Positions 6,228 through 13,099 of a stretch of 14,181 nt of DNA are shown here, in pieces (position 1 is the first letter of the stretch; the number at the start of each line of letters is the position of its first letter). The translations under genes were made by a program, and so were the position numbers. The notes under the pieces are model-generated. The model made no database searches and was not told the DNA's origin. It saw only the letters and a list, made by a program, of their open reading frames with translations. The stretch spans positions 3,287 through 17,467 of the forward strand of contig JAEMQE010000285.1 in the NCBI GenBank assembly GCA_022758945.1, read 5' to 3'. The stretch comes from Lentimicrobium sp. Lineage in GTDB: Bacteria > Bacteroidota > Bacteroidia > Flavobacteriales > Flavobacteriaceae.

Positions 6228-7727
6228 TCACCATTTATCAGCTGGCAAAAGCAACTGGTTTTGGTTGGAATTCAGTAAGAGTTCATAAATTTTTGGAATC
6301 TGTTTTTGAAATCTATTACTGGTTTCTAAAGGAATATTGGACTTAGAAAACGGAACTGTCTGGATGTATTCTTGGTTTAAACCTGCATTTCTTCCGTATT
6401 TATAATCATAAGTAAATCGTTGTCCATTGGCTTCTGTCACCACTTCTATATTTTTTAAATTTGGAATGCTAATATAAAAATCAGCCTGCATTTTTTTATC
6501 CAATTTGTTTAACAACTTTTCTTGATTCAAATAATTATACACTTCAACGGCAGTAAATACTGACGGATCAATCAATTTTACATTTTTCGCAAGAAGATTG
6601 CGGTACCTATATTTTCCATCAACTTTGACCTTTCTCAATTCTATCAAAACTTTTTGAATCTCTTCTGTCAAAAACGGATAATGGGTGCAACCCAAGATCA
6701 AAGTCTTCAACGGAAGTGCATCAGGAGTAGCTTTCATTTTTTCGAGTAAGGTTACCAAATGAAAACGGACATAATTTTCGGGCGAGTTAATTTGCATAAT
6801 ACTGCATTGGTCTGAAACCTTGCTGTCGCAAAGCATTTTATAATCGGAAAAATCAAAACCATAAATTTTCAAAAGGGTTTTATTGATGTTTAAATTGTTT
6901 TGTTCTAAGCTTGGTCCTTTATATAAGTCTCTGGGTTGAGTCGCTTTTTTGTCGATATAATTCAAATCTTCGTCAACAGCTTCAGCCAATCCAACTCCGC
7001 CTTGACTATAGAATTGAATTTTCCCTTGATATTTTTCAGATTCTATTAATTTTTTCAAGGCATTTGTATATCCATTCGAAGCCACGGTTCCAGCAGTTGC
7101 AAAAACGCCAATGCTTCCGCTTTCCGATTTTTTAAACGTTGCCAGCGCCCCTTTAACACCCGCATTTATAACTCCAATAACCTTAACTTTCGTTTGGGTT
7201 TGGTCTAAAAATCCTTCAATATCACTTAACCCATAAGCTGTCGCCGTATTGCAAGCCACTACCAAAACCTTGATTTGTTTTTTATTGGTAAACAACTCAT
7301 TATTATTGTAATATTTATTTCCTAATAAAAACTGAGCGTCCTTAATAATATGTTCTTTAAGCAAATCGGTTTTGTCCATTGCGGCATAATTTCCGTAAGG
7401 CATATTGGCTTGGTCTGCCAAGTAAATAAAATCTTCCGAAGCAAAATCAGGAATTCCATCAGTTCCTTTTTGATGTGTTTTATTATTATATAAGTCTAAA
7501 GTCACAATAGCGTTCAAAACAGTGAGTCCGCCAGTTCCCGAATCGAAAACACCAATAGGCATATTGGACTCTAAAACAGGATATTTCTTGAAATTAGTGT
7601 AATAAAAACTAGTCGTGTCCGATAAAATAGTTTTGACAATGGGCAAATCTTGGGCAAAGCCAACATTAAAGCCTATAAATAATAGGACAAGATTGTAAAA
7701 ATAGAATTTAGAAAATTTCATAATCAT
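6228..7727 (-). CDS. Exported glutamate/aspartate-racemase-like protein
   Basis: This encodes a 499-residue protein of the Asp/Glu racemase superfamily. An N-terminal signal peptide (about 1-25, ending GFAQ) predicts export, and no further membrane segment is evident. MurI-like signatures follow: IGVFDSGTGG (Asp62, Ser63), a MurI-like ADQANMPYG segment (104-112), VVACNTATAYG (Cys159) and LILGCTHYPF (Cys347, His349). Both cysteines that act as the acid/base pair in MurI are therefore present. Typical cytoplasmic MurI is about 265 residues. The extra length here comes from the N-terminal extension, from insertions (for example about 78-98, 255-320 and 365-385) and from a C-terminal tail of about 100 residues. 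Substrate and function are not known; racemisation of an amino acid in the periplasm is an inference. It has its own promoter. An alternative start two codons in (MKFSK) would keep the signal peptide. Confidence 0.85.
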   Translation of the reverse strand: MIMKFSKFYFYNLVLLFIGFNVGFAQDLPIVKTILSDTTSFYYTNFKKYPVLESNMPIGVFDSGTGGLTVLNAIVTLDLYNNKTHQKGTDGIPDFASEDFIYLADQANMPYGNYAAMDKTDLLKEHIIKDAQFLLGNKYYNNNELFTNKKQIKVLVVACNTATAYGLSDIEGFLDQTQTKVKVIGVINAGVKGALATFKKSESGSIGVFATAGTVASNGYTNALKKLIESEKYQGKIQFYSQGGVGLAEAVDEDLNYIDKKATQPRDLYKGPSLEQNNLNINKTLLKIYGFDFSDYKMLCDSKVSDQCSIMQINSPENYVRFHLVTLLEKMKATPDALPLKTLILGCTHYPFLTEEIQKVLIELRKVKVDGKYRYRNLLAKNVKLIDPSVFTAVEVYNYLNQEKLLNKLDKKMQADFYISIPNLKNIEVVTEANGQRFTYDYKYGRNAGLNQEYIQTVPFSKSNIPLETSNRFQKQIPKIYELLLNSNQNQLLLPADKW

Positions 7728-7743
7728 TGAATTAATTTCAAAT

Positions 7744-7777
7744 CAAAAATACAACAATCAATAAGAATAACCTCCAA
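7744..7777 (-). promoter_or_regulatory. Promoter of the racemase-like gene
   Basis: On the minus strand, TTG (7777-7775) is followed after 23 bases by TATTTTTG (7751-7744), a perfect TAnnTTTG -7 element. The spacing is at the long end of the known range. The start codon is 16 bases beyond the -7 element. Confidence 0.6.
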
Positions 7778-7905
7778 TTTCTGAAAATTTAATTGTCAAT
7801 TCATTAAAAACCGAATCGGAAGAAAACGCAGCTTATTTGAAGAAAGAAGTCGAAAACAAAATCGTCAAAGAAACAAACACTTTACAGACTGATAATCAGA
7901 ATAAA
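7771..7905 (+). pseudogene. Possible gene remnant upstream of rplM
   Basis: One plus-strand frame is open from just after a stop at 7768-7770 through this stretch and has no ATG start. It reads like a real hydrophilic protein (for example SEENAAYLKKEVENKIVKET), rich in Glu, Lys and Asn, unlike the surrounding spacer DNA. It runs on into the rplM promoter and stops at 7981-7983. It could be the C-terminal relic of a lost gene, or chance. I do not recognise the family. Confidence 0.3.
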
Positions 7906-7923
7906 ATAAAATTTCACGTCTAT

Positions 7924-7953
7924 TTGCATTTCAAAAAAATAATTGTACTTTTG
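7924..7953 (+). promoter_or_regulatory. Promoter of the rplM-rpsI (rpsB-tsf) block
   Basis: The -33 TTTG ends in TTG at 7924-7926. After 19 bases comes the perfect -7 element TACTTTTG (7946-7953), followed by CACTCCC. Transcription should start about 5-8 bases later, giving a leader of about 40 bases. The leader contains only a weak TCCC/GGGA hairpin (7957-7970). Confidence 0.85.
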
Positions 7954-7998
7954 CACTCCCTTTATTGGGAATGGAATGTTTAATTAAAATAAATTATT

Positions 7999-8454
7999 GT
8001 GAACGCATTAAGCTACAAAACAGTATCGACAAGCAAAGCAACCGTATCCAAAGAATGGATTGTGGTAGACGCTGACGGTCATAACTTAGGACGTCTTGCA
8101 TCAAAGGTCGCTATGATCCTTAGAGGTAAGTACAAGCCAAGTTATACCCCACACGTGGACTGTGGAGATAACGTAATTGTTATCAACTCAGAAAAAATTA
8201 ACCTTACAGGTAACAAAATGGACGAAAAAACATACGTTCGTCACACTGGTTACCCTGGAGGACAAAGAACTTTAACTGCTAAAGTATTACAGGCAAAAAA
8301 CCCTGCATTATTAGTAGAAAAAGCAGTAAAAGGAATGTTACCTAAAAACAAATTAGGAGCAGAACTTTTCAGAAATTTAAATGTTGTTGTAGGATCAGAG
8401 CACAAACAAGGCGCTCAAAAACCTAGAACTGTTAACCTAAACGATCTTAAGTAA
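7999..8454 (+). CDS. rplM: 50S ribosomal protein L13 (uL13)
   Basis: This is an early-assembling protein of the large ribosomal subunit that binds 23S rRNA. It is 151 residues long, close to the usual length plus a short N-terminal extension. Recognisable segments are WIVVDADGHNLGRLAS (20-35), GYPGGQ (84-89) and KGMLPKNKLG (111-120). The start is GTG at 7999: there is no suitable ATG, and the encoded NALSYKTVS resembles the N-terminus of flavobacterial L13 proteins. The stop overlaps the first base of rpsI (TAATG), so the two are translationally coupled, as in the common L13-S9 operon. It is driven by the strong promoter just upstream. Confidence 0.97.
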   Translation: MNALSYKTVSTSKATVSKEWIVVDADGHNLGRLASKVAMILRGKYKPSYTPHVDCGDNVIVINSEKINLTGNKMDEKTYVRHTGYPGGQRTLTAKVLQAKNPALLVEKAVKGMLPKNKLGAELFRNLNVVVGSEHKQGAQKPRTVNLNDLK

Positions 8455-8840
8455 TGGGAGTAATTCACAAAATCGGTAGAAGAAAAACCGCAGTTGCACG
8501 TGTATATGTTTCAGAAGGAACAGGAGTGATCACTGTAAACAAAAAACCATTCGCAACTTATTTCCCAACTGCAACTTTACAATACAAAGTTTTACAACCA
8601 ATGTCTATGACAGAAAATGTAACAAACTATGATGTAAAAGTGAACGTTTACGGAGGTGGTTCAACTGGTCAAGCAGAAGCTGTAAGAATGGCTTTGGCAA
8701 GAGTAATGTGTGAAGTTGGCGAAGGAAACAGAGCTATCTTAAAACCAGAAGGTTTATTAACAAGAGATCCAAGAATGGTTGAACGTAAAAAATTCGGTCA
8801 GAAGAAAGCTCGTAAGAGATTTCAATTCTCTAAACGTTAA
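8454..8840 (+). CDS. rpsI: 30S ribosomal protein S9 (uS9)
   Basis: This small-subunit protein has a basic C-terminal tail that reaches the P-site tRNA. It is 128 residues long, the normal size. It shows the start IHKIGRRKTAVARVYV, the S9 signature GGGSTGQAEAVRMALARV (67-84), LLTRDPRMVERKK (101-113) and the Lys/Arg-rich end KKARKRFQFSKR, which finishes with the conserved Ser-Lys-Arg. Its ATG shares a base with the rplM stop. A 224-base structured spacer follows before rpsB, unlike the tight junction with rplM, so expression of the two halves of the block may be uncoupled. Confidence 0.98.
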   Translation: MGVIHKIGRRKTAVARVYVSEGTGVITVNKKPFATYFPTATLQYKVLQPMSMTENVTNYDVKVNVYGGGSTGQAEAVRMALARVMCEVGEGNRAILKPEGLLTRDPRMVERKKFGQKKARKRFQFSKR

Positions 8841-8943
8841 TATTGCCTGTCTTGTGCAATATGCGCAAGACTTATTGATGATTAAATTTAAAAACAATGT
8901 TGTTGTTGTCCCAATGAGTTGGGAAATTAGTTTAGCATCTAAA
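8841..8943 (+). promoter_or_regulatory. Hairpin-rich spacer before rpsB, candidate leader or attenuator
   Basis: Several stems lie in series. TATTGC (8841-8846) can pair with GCAATA (8856-8861). Alternatively GTCTTGTGC (8849-8857) can pair with GCGCAAGAC (8863-8871) around an AATAT loop. The two structures exclude each other. A perfect TCCCAA-TGAG-TTGGGA hairpin follows (8909-8924), then TTTAG-CAT-CTAAA (8931-8943). No long T run follows the strong hairpin, so it is not a standard terminator. Control of rpsB-tsf through RNA structure is an inference. Confidence 0.4.
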
Positions 8944-8990
8944 TGGATTAATGGTTAAACGATTTGTGGTTAATGATTAAAGGTTGAAAA

Positions 8991-9025
8991 ATCTGAAATC
9001 TGAAATCTGAAATCTGAAATCTGAA
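8991..9025. repeat. Five tandem copies of the heptamer ATCTGAA
   Basis: Five perfect head-to-tail copies of ATCTGAA occupy the spacer 40 bases before the rpsB start. A degenerate run of GGTTAA/GATTAA-like words precedes them (8945-8985). Slippage could vary the copy number. Confidence 0.9.
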
Positions 9026-9064
9026 AATACATTGCTAATCAACAGAACGTAAACTAAACAAAAA

Positions 9065-9910
9065 ATGTCAAACAAAGTAGAAGTAAAAGAATTACTAGAA
9101 GCAGGTGTTCATTTCGGACACATGACTAGAAAATGGGATCCAAATATGGCTCCATACATTTATATGGAACGTAATGGAATTCACATTATCAATCTATATA
9201 AAACTGCAGCAAAAATCGAAGAAGCTAATGAAGCTTTGAAAAAAATTGCAGCATCAGGTAGAAAAATACTATTCGTAGCTACCAAAAAACAAGCAAAAGA
9301 CATCGTTGCCGATAAAGCAGCAGCTTGTAACATGCCTTACATCACTGAAAGATGGCCTGGTGGAATGTTGACCAACTTCGTAACTATCCGTAAAGCTGTT
9401 AAAAAAATGGCTACAATTGATAAAATGAAGAAAGACGGAACATTTATGACTCTTTCTAAAAAAGAGCGTTTACAAGTAGATCGTCTTCGTGCTAAATTAG
9501 AGAAAAACTTAGGTTCAATCGCAGATATGTCTAGACTTCCTGCAGCATTGTTCGTGGTTGACATCAAAGCAGAACACATCGCAATAAAAGAAGCTCAAAA
9601 ATTAAACATTCCAGTTTTTGCAATGGTAGATACCAATTCTGACCCAAGAGAGGTAGAATACGTAATCCCATCAAATGATGATGCTTCTAAATCTATTGAT
9701 AAAATTTTAACTATTGTTACAGCTGCAATTGTTGAAGGACTTTCAAACAGAGGTTCTGATGCAGATTCACAACCTGAAGCAAGTACTGAAGAAGTAGCTG
9801 CTCCAGTAGCAGAAGCAGTAGTTGCCGAAGTTGAAGTGGTTGCTCCAGCTGTTGAAGTTGAAGTAGCTGAGCCTACTGCTGAAGCAGAAGCTCCTGCAAC
9901 TGAAGAATAA
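9065..9910 (+). CDS. rpsB: 30S ribosomal protein S2 (uS2), with acidic C-terminal tail
   Basis: This small-subunit protein sits on the back of the 30S near protein S1. The conserved core (1-228) shows AGVHFGHMTRKWDPNMAPYI (13-32, with VHFGH), ITERWPGGMLTNF (93-105) and the second signature PVFAMVDTNSDP (183-194). At 281 residues it is longer than the usual core of about 230-240. The excess is a low-complexity tail from about 232 to 281, rich in Ala, Val and Glu, strongly acidic and lacking Lys or Arg. Such tails occur on S2 proteins of this phylum, but their role is unclear to me. It is followed by tsf, the conserved rpsB-tsf pairing. Confidence 0.98.
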   Translation: MSNKVEVKELLEAGVHFGHMTRKWDPNMAPYIYMERNGIHIINLYKTAAKIEEANEALKKIAASGRKILFVATKKQAKDIVADKAAACNMPYITERWPGGMLTNFVTIRKAVKKMATIDKMKKDGTFMTLSKKERLQVDRLRAKLEKNLGSIADMSRLPAALFVVDIKAEHIAIKEAQKLNIPVFAMVDTNSDPREVEYVIPSNDDASKSIDKILTIVTAAIVEGLSNRGSDADSQPEASTEEVAAPVAEAVVAEVEVVAPAVEVEVAEPTAEAEAPATEE

Positions 9911-9919
9911 ATTTAACAT

Positions 9920-9988
9920 AAATTCCAAATTCCAAAAAAATTAGAAACTAACGAAGTTGCTGATTTTATAAATTGGAATTTGGAATTT
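9920..9988 (+). repeat. Perfect 16-base inverted repeat between rpsB and tsf
   Basis: AAATTCCAAATTCCAA (9920-9935) is exactly complementary to TTGGAATTTGGAATTT (9973-9988), with a 37-base loop. Each arm is itself a doubled AAATTCC heptamer. A T run follows the second arm, so on the plus strand it resembles a partial terminator or attenuator between rpsB and tsf. It may also be a dispersed repeat. Confidence 0.8.
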
Positions 9989-10017
9989 TTTTATATAACC
10001 TTAAAAAATAATACAAA

Positions 10018-10842
10018 ATGGCAACAATTACTGCTGCAGACGTAAATAAATTAAGAACAATCACAGGTGCAGGAATGATGGACTGCAAAAAAGCACTTGT
10101 AGAATCTGACGGAGATTTTGATTTAGCTATCGAAAACCTACGTAAAAAAGGACAAAAAGTAGCATCAAATCGTGCTGACAGATTATCTACTGAAGGTGCT
10201 GTTATCGCTGTTGTAAATGCAGACAAAACATCTGGAGTTATCGTTTCTCTTAACTGTGAAACAGACTTCGTAGGTAAAAATGAATCATTCATTAAACTAG
10301 CTCAGGACTTAGCTGACTTAGGTTTGAATTTCGACACAAAAGAAGCTTTTTTAGCTACTGATTTTGGCGGAATTACTGTTGCTGAAAAATTAATTGAGCA
10401 AACTGGAGTTATTGGAGAAAAAATTGAAATCCGTTCTTTCGAAAGATTAGAAGGTGCTTTTATTGGTTCATACATTCACGCTGGAAACAAAATCGCCACT
10501 TTGGTTGCCTTATCTGCAAACATTGCAGGTGCTGATGAAGTAGTAAGAAACGTAGCGATGCAAGCTGCAGCTATGTCACCAATTGCTTTGAACGAAGCTG
10601 GTGTTGATGCTGATACTATTGCAAAAGAAATCGAAATCGCAAAAGATCTTTTGCGTCAAGAAGGAAAACCAGAAGCGATGTTAGACAATATTGCTAAAGG
10701 AAAACTGGCTCGTTTCTTTAAAGACAACACTTTAGTAAACCAAGATTATATTAAAGACAACAAAATGAGCGTTGCTGCTTATGTGAAATCTTTAGACAAA
10801 GATCTTATTGTAACAGGTTTCAAAAGAGCTGCTTTAGGATAA
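10018..10842 (+). CDS. tsf: Translation elongation factor Ts
   Basis: This is the guanine-nucleotide exchange factor that releases GDP from EF-Tu. It is 274 residues long, within the normal range. The N-terminal UBA-like domain (about 3-50) has KLRTITGAGMMDCKKAL. The core follows with the conserved CETDFVGKN (80-88), whose Asp83-Phe84 pair is the segment that enters EF-Tu near its Mg site. Later are GSYIHAGNKIATLVAL (about 150-165) and VAMQAAAMSPIAL. It is the last gene of the block and is followed 22 bases later by a strong terminator. No promoter consensus was seen in the spacer before it, so read-through from rpsB is expected. Confidence 0.98.
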   Translation: MATITAADVNKLRTITGAGMMDCKKALVESDGDFDLAIENLRKKGQKVASNRADRLSTEGAVIAVVNADKTSGVIVSLNCETDFVGKNESFIKLAQDLADLGLNFDTKEAFLATDFGGITVAEKLIEQTGVIGEKIEIRSFERLEGAFIGSYIHAGNKIATLVALSANIAGADEVVRNVAMQAAAMSPIALNEAGVDADTIAKEIEIAKDLLRQEGKPEAMLDNIAKGKLARFFKDNTLVNQDYIKDNKMSVAAYVKSLDKDLIVTGFKRAALG

Positions 10843-10863
10843 TTATAATTCACATTTCAACTC

Positions 10864-10901
10864 AAAAAGGGAGGCTTGTTCATTCAAGACTCCCTTTTTT
10901 T
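10864..10901 (+). terminator. Rho-independent terminator after tsf
   Basis: GGGAG (10869-10873) pairs with CTCCC (10890-10894), and CTTG pairs with CAAG further in (one mismatch, loop TTCATT). A flanking A run pairs with the start of a seven-base T run (10895-10901). This closes the ribosomal-protein/EF-Ts block. Confidence 0.92.
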
Positions 10902-10959
10902 ATTTCATTTAAACTTTGAAACACGAATTATATAGCCCTCAAAAAAAATATTTTTTCAT

Positions 10960-10967
10960 TATATTTG
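10960..10967 (+). promoter_or_regulatory. Candidate -7 element of the lipoprotein-tag unit
   Basis: TATATTTG matches TAnnTTTG and lies 52 bases before the lipoprotein start codon, after the tsf terminator. No TTG is present at the expected -33 distance, so this is a partial match. Confidence 0.5.
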
Positions 10968-11019
10968 CCCAAGTATTGCAAGTTTATTTTGCATTTTAAT
11001 TTATTAGAAAATTCTAAAT

Positions 11020-11742
11020 ATGACAGCCTACAAAAAATCACTTCTTGTTTCTATAATTATATTCAATTTAATTAGTTGCGGCAGAAATAAGACTGAAAAT
11101 GATTTGAATTCCAATGAAAACCTTCAGGAGAAAAATGACACTTCAGCTATTGTAGCTTCACCAAAAAAGGACACTACAATAATTGAAACCAATTCGAATG
11201 AAATCGAAACAAAAGGTTCCGTTTTAAGTGAGTCTAAATTCACTAAAAGTCCGGATGAAACAGTAGAAAACAAAGCTGATCAAACAATAACAGAAGTTCT
11301 ATCTGAAAACAAAACACCATCAACTCCCGTAGTAAATAGCGCAGAACCCACAGCAACAAAAAAGCCATCAGCACCGTCGAATTATACTATTCGAAAAATA
11401 TTAGACGGCTGCGAAATAGGAGAAACGAAAACTCAAGATGATTTATCAAAAAATCTTGATATACCAAAAGACGCTATAAAATTAGTTAAAAGCATTACAA
11501 AAGTCTCAGAAGATGAGATTGATGTGAAATGGAAATCGACTTGGGCAGTTGAAAAATTATCCGATGCTAAATTTAAAGACGGTAGAATAAAGGCTCGATT
11601 TGTAAACAACTCTGTTTATATTTCGGGTGGCGCCATTGCTATCAAATGTGATAAAAAAATCTACACTGATTTTTTAATTACCGGACGCAAAGCAACTATT
11701 CCGTCCATAAAAGGCTATTATTGGAAAATCGGTAGAGACTGA
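11020..11742 (+). CDS. Lipoprotein of unknown function
   Basis: This encodes a 240-residue predicted lipoprotein. The signal peptide has Lys-Lys at 5-6, a hydrophobic core and the lipobox LISC with the lipidated Cys at 20. Residues 21-120 are a low-complexity linker rich in Thr, Ser, Glu, Asn and Lys, as if to hold a domain away from the membrane. The C-terminal part (about 121-240) looks folded. It starts NYTIRKILDGCEIGE, has Trp171 and Trp175, two Cys (131 and 210) that could form a disulfide, and ends GYYWKIGRD. I do not recognise this domain. No clear surface-export motif (Lys-Asp/Glu-Asp/Glu) follows the lipidated Cys. The stop overlaps the tag start by one base (TGATG), implying translational coupling to a repair enzyme with no obvious functional link. 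Confidence 0.85.
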   Translation: MTAYKKSLLVSIIIFNLISCGRNKTENDLNSNENLQEKNDTSAIVASPKKDTTIIETNSNEIETKGSVLSESKFTKSPDETVENKADQTITEVLSENKTPSTPVVNSAEPTATKKPSAPSNYTIRKILDGCEIGETKTQDDLSKNLDIPKDAIKLVKSITKVSEDEIDVKWKSTWAVEKLSDAKFKDGRIKARFVNNSVYISGGAIAIKCDKKIYTDFLITGRKATIPSIKGYYWKIGRD

Positions 11743-12302
11743 TGCAAGAACCTAAAAGATGCGGCTGGTGTTTATCCAGCGATTTGTACAAAGAATACCA
11801 CGACAATGAATGGGGTGTTCCCGTTTATGACGATCAAAAATTATTCGAATTCCTGATTCTCGAAACGTTTCAGGCAGGGCTGAGTTGGATTACCATCTTA
11901 AAAAAGAGAGAAAACTTCAGAACTGCTTTTGACCATTTTGACTATAAAAAAGTAGCCAACTATCCCGAAGAAAAAATTCAGGAATTATTGCTCGATGCTG
12001 GAATTATTCGCAATCAATTGAAGATTCGCGCTGCCGTTTCGAATGCAGTTGCCTTTATGAGAGTGCAGGAAGAATTTGGCAGTTTTAGTAAATATATTTG
12101 GGGCTTTACAGATGGAAAACCAATCGACAACAACCGAAAATCTTTAAAAGAAGTTCCAGCTACCTCTCCACTTTCAGATGCAATTAGTAAGGATTTGAAA
12201 AAACGCGAGTTCAAATTTGTGGGCTCAACTGTAGTTTATGCTCATATGCAAGCCACAGGAATGGTCAACGATCACGTCGAGGATTGTTGGAGAAAAAGTT
12301 AA
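11742..12302 (+). CDS. tag: DNA-3-methyladenine glycosylase I
   Basis: This base-excision repair enzyme removes 3-methyladenine from alkylated DNA. It is 186 residues long, matching the family. The four zinc ligands are present with family spacing: Cys7 and His20 at the N-terminus, His178 and Cys182 in VNDHVEDCW. The pocket residues Glu41 (ETFQAGLSW), Trp24, Tyr19 and Trp49 align with the E. coli enzyme at a constant offset of three. The helix-hairpin-helix region lies around 75-100 (LLLDAGIIRNQLKI). The start is the ATG overlapping the lipoprotein stop. Its end faces the MOSC gene six bases away. Confidence 0.97.
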   Translation: MQEPKRCGWCLSSDLYKEYHDNEWGVPVYDDQKLFEFLILETFQAGLSWITILKKRENFRTAFDHFDYKKVANYPEEKIQELLLDAGIIRNQLKIRAAVSNAVAFMRVQEEFGSFSKYIWGFTDGKPIDNNRKSLKEVPATSPLSDAISKDLKKREFKFVGSTVVYAHMQATGMVNDHVEDCWRKS

Positions 12303-12304
12303 AG

Positions 12305-12324
12305 CGCTTTAAAAAATCAAAGCG
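12305..12324. terminator. Short hairpin at the tag/MOSC convergent junction
   Basis: CGCTTT (12305-12310) and AAAGCG (12319-12324) form a six-base stem with an A-rich loop across the 3' ends of the convergent genes. It overlaps the stop of the MOSC gene. It could act weakly in both directions, but there is no good T run. Confidence 0.35.
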
Positions 12325-13097
12325 TCACCAACACTAATTTCCCCTTCATTCAAACCTATAATATTGGTACCAAAAAGAATCGACTTATCCACTTTTCGAT
12401 AGATACTCAAAGTGTTTAAAGGTTCTTTTTTTACAATCCCATTTTTCGGGTCATTATTAACCATAATACATCGGCCACAAGGTTTTGCGTTTTTGAATTT
12501 CACTTTTCCAATTTGGAATTTGCCAAAGGAATCTTCTTCGTGAGCAATCAAACTACTAACAACAATATTGGGTCTAAATCTTTCAATCGTAATCTTTTCT
12601 TCCAGTTTTTCATTTAAAAAATTCAAACTTTCTGACCCAATTAGCAAATACGGATAACCATCGGCAAGGCTTACATTTAGGGTTGTATTCAATTTTGTGC
12701 TACTATGTTTTCTGTCGCCATTATTGGCGATTTTTACGAGTTTGCATTCAAAGCCAAGTGCTTCGCTGAACCATTTTGAAGTTGGTTTATTCACTTCTAA
12801 AACTTTGGTTTCGTCATCCCAAACTTTTGAAAATAGAGGTTCATCTAAAGTTTCATTTATTGAAAATTCATGTTTTTTGTCGTGATAATTAATGGAAATT
12901 TTATCTCCATTAATTTCAGGATAAAACTGACTCAAAATCGGATGATTTCGTTGCGTAATAAACTGATTTTCGTCGTCAATTAGCATCCAACGTCGGTCGT
13001 TCTCGAAACCCATTTCCTCAGCTTTCGCACTTGCAACACGAATTCCGGCCAAACTTTTTATTGGATAGAGATACAATTCTTTTACAGTATATTTCAT
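12309..13097 (-). CDS. MOSC-domain protein, YcbX/mARC-like molybdenum-cofactor reductase
   Basis: This 262-residue protein has an N-terminal MOSC beta-barrel domain (about 3-110: ELYLYPIKSL, then NDRRWMLID) followed by the MOSC domain (about 125-262). Family landmarks are the RFRPNIVV segment (173-180) and KPCGRCIMVNND (205-216). In mARC and YcbX the second Cys of this CxRC motif, Cys210 here, is the molybdenum ligand. Relatives reduce N-hydroxylated compounds with electrons from a ferredoxin or cytochrome partner. There is no fused ferredoxin domain here, so a separate electron donor would be needed. It starts two bases after the aat stop, so they form an operon. The exact substrate is unknown. 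Confidence 0.9.
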   Translation of the reverse strand: MKYTVKELYLYPIKSLAGIRVASAKAEEMGFENDRRWMLIDDENQFITQRNHPILSQFYPEINGDKISINYHDKKHEFSINETLDEPLFSKVWDDETKVLEVNKPTSKWFSEALGFECKLVKIANNGDRKHSSTKLNTTLNVSLADGYPYLLIGSESLNFLNEKLEEKITIERFRPNIVVSSLIAHEEDSFGKFQIGKVKFKNAKPCGRCIMVNNDPKNGIVKKEPLNTLSIYRKVDKSILFGTNIIGLNEGEISVGDALIF

Positions 13098-13099
13098 AA

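Noticed and set aside
6183..6231. Possible terminator for the racemase-like gene (AAGCA/TGCTT stem)
   Set aside because: The stem is five bases, A/T-rich and overlaps other alternative pairings; no convincing T run follows directly on the minus strand.
8849..8871. Rho-independent terminator directly after rpsI
   Set aside because: The stem is good, but only TTATTG follows, not a T run, so a leader or attenuator structure is the more cautious reading.
10018..10292. Minus-strand open frame covering the tsf start
   Set aside because: It is antisense to the highly conserved EF-Ts N-terminus and has no supporting promoter or recognisable domain.
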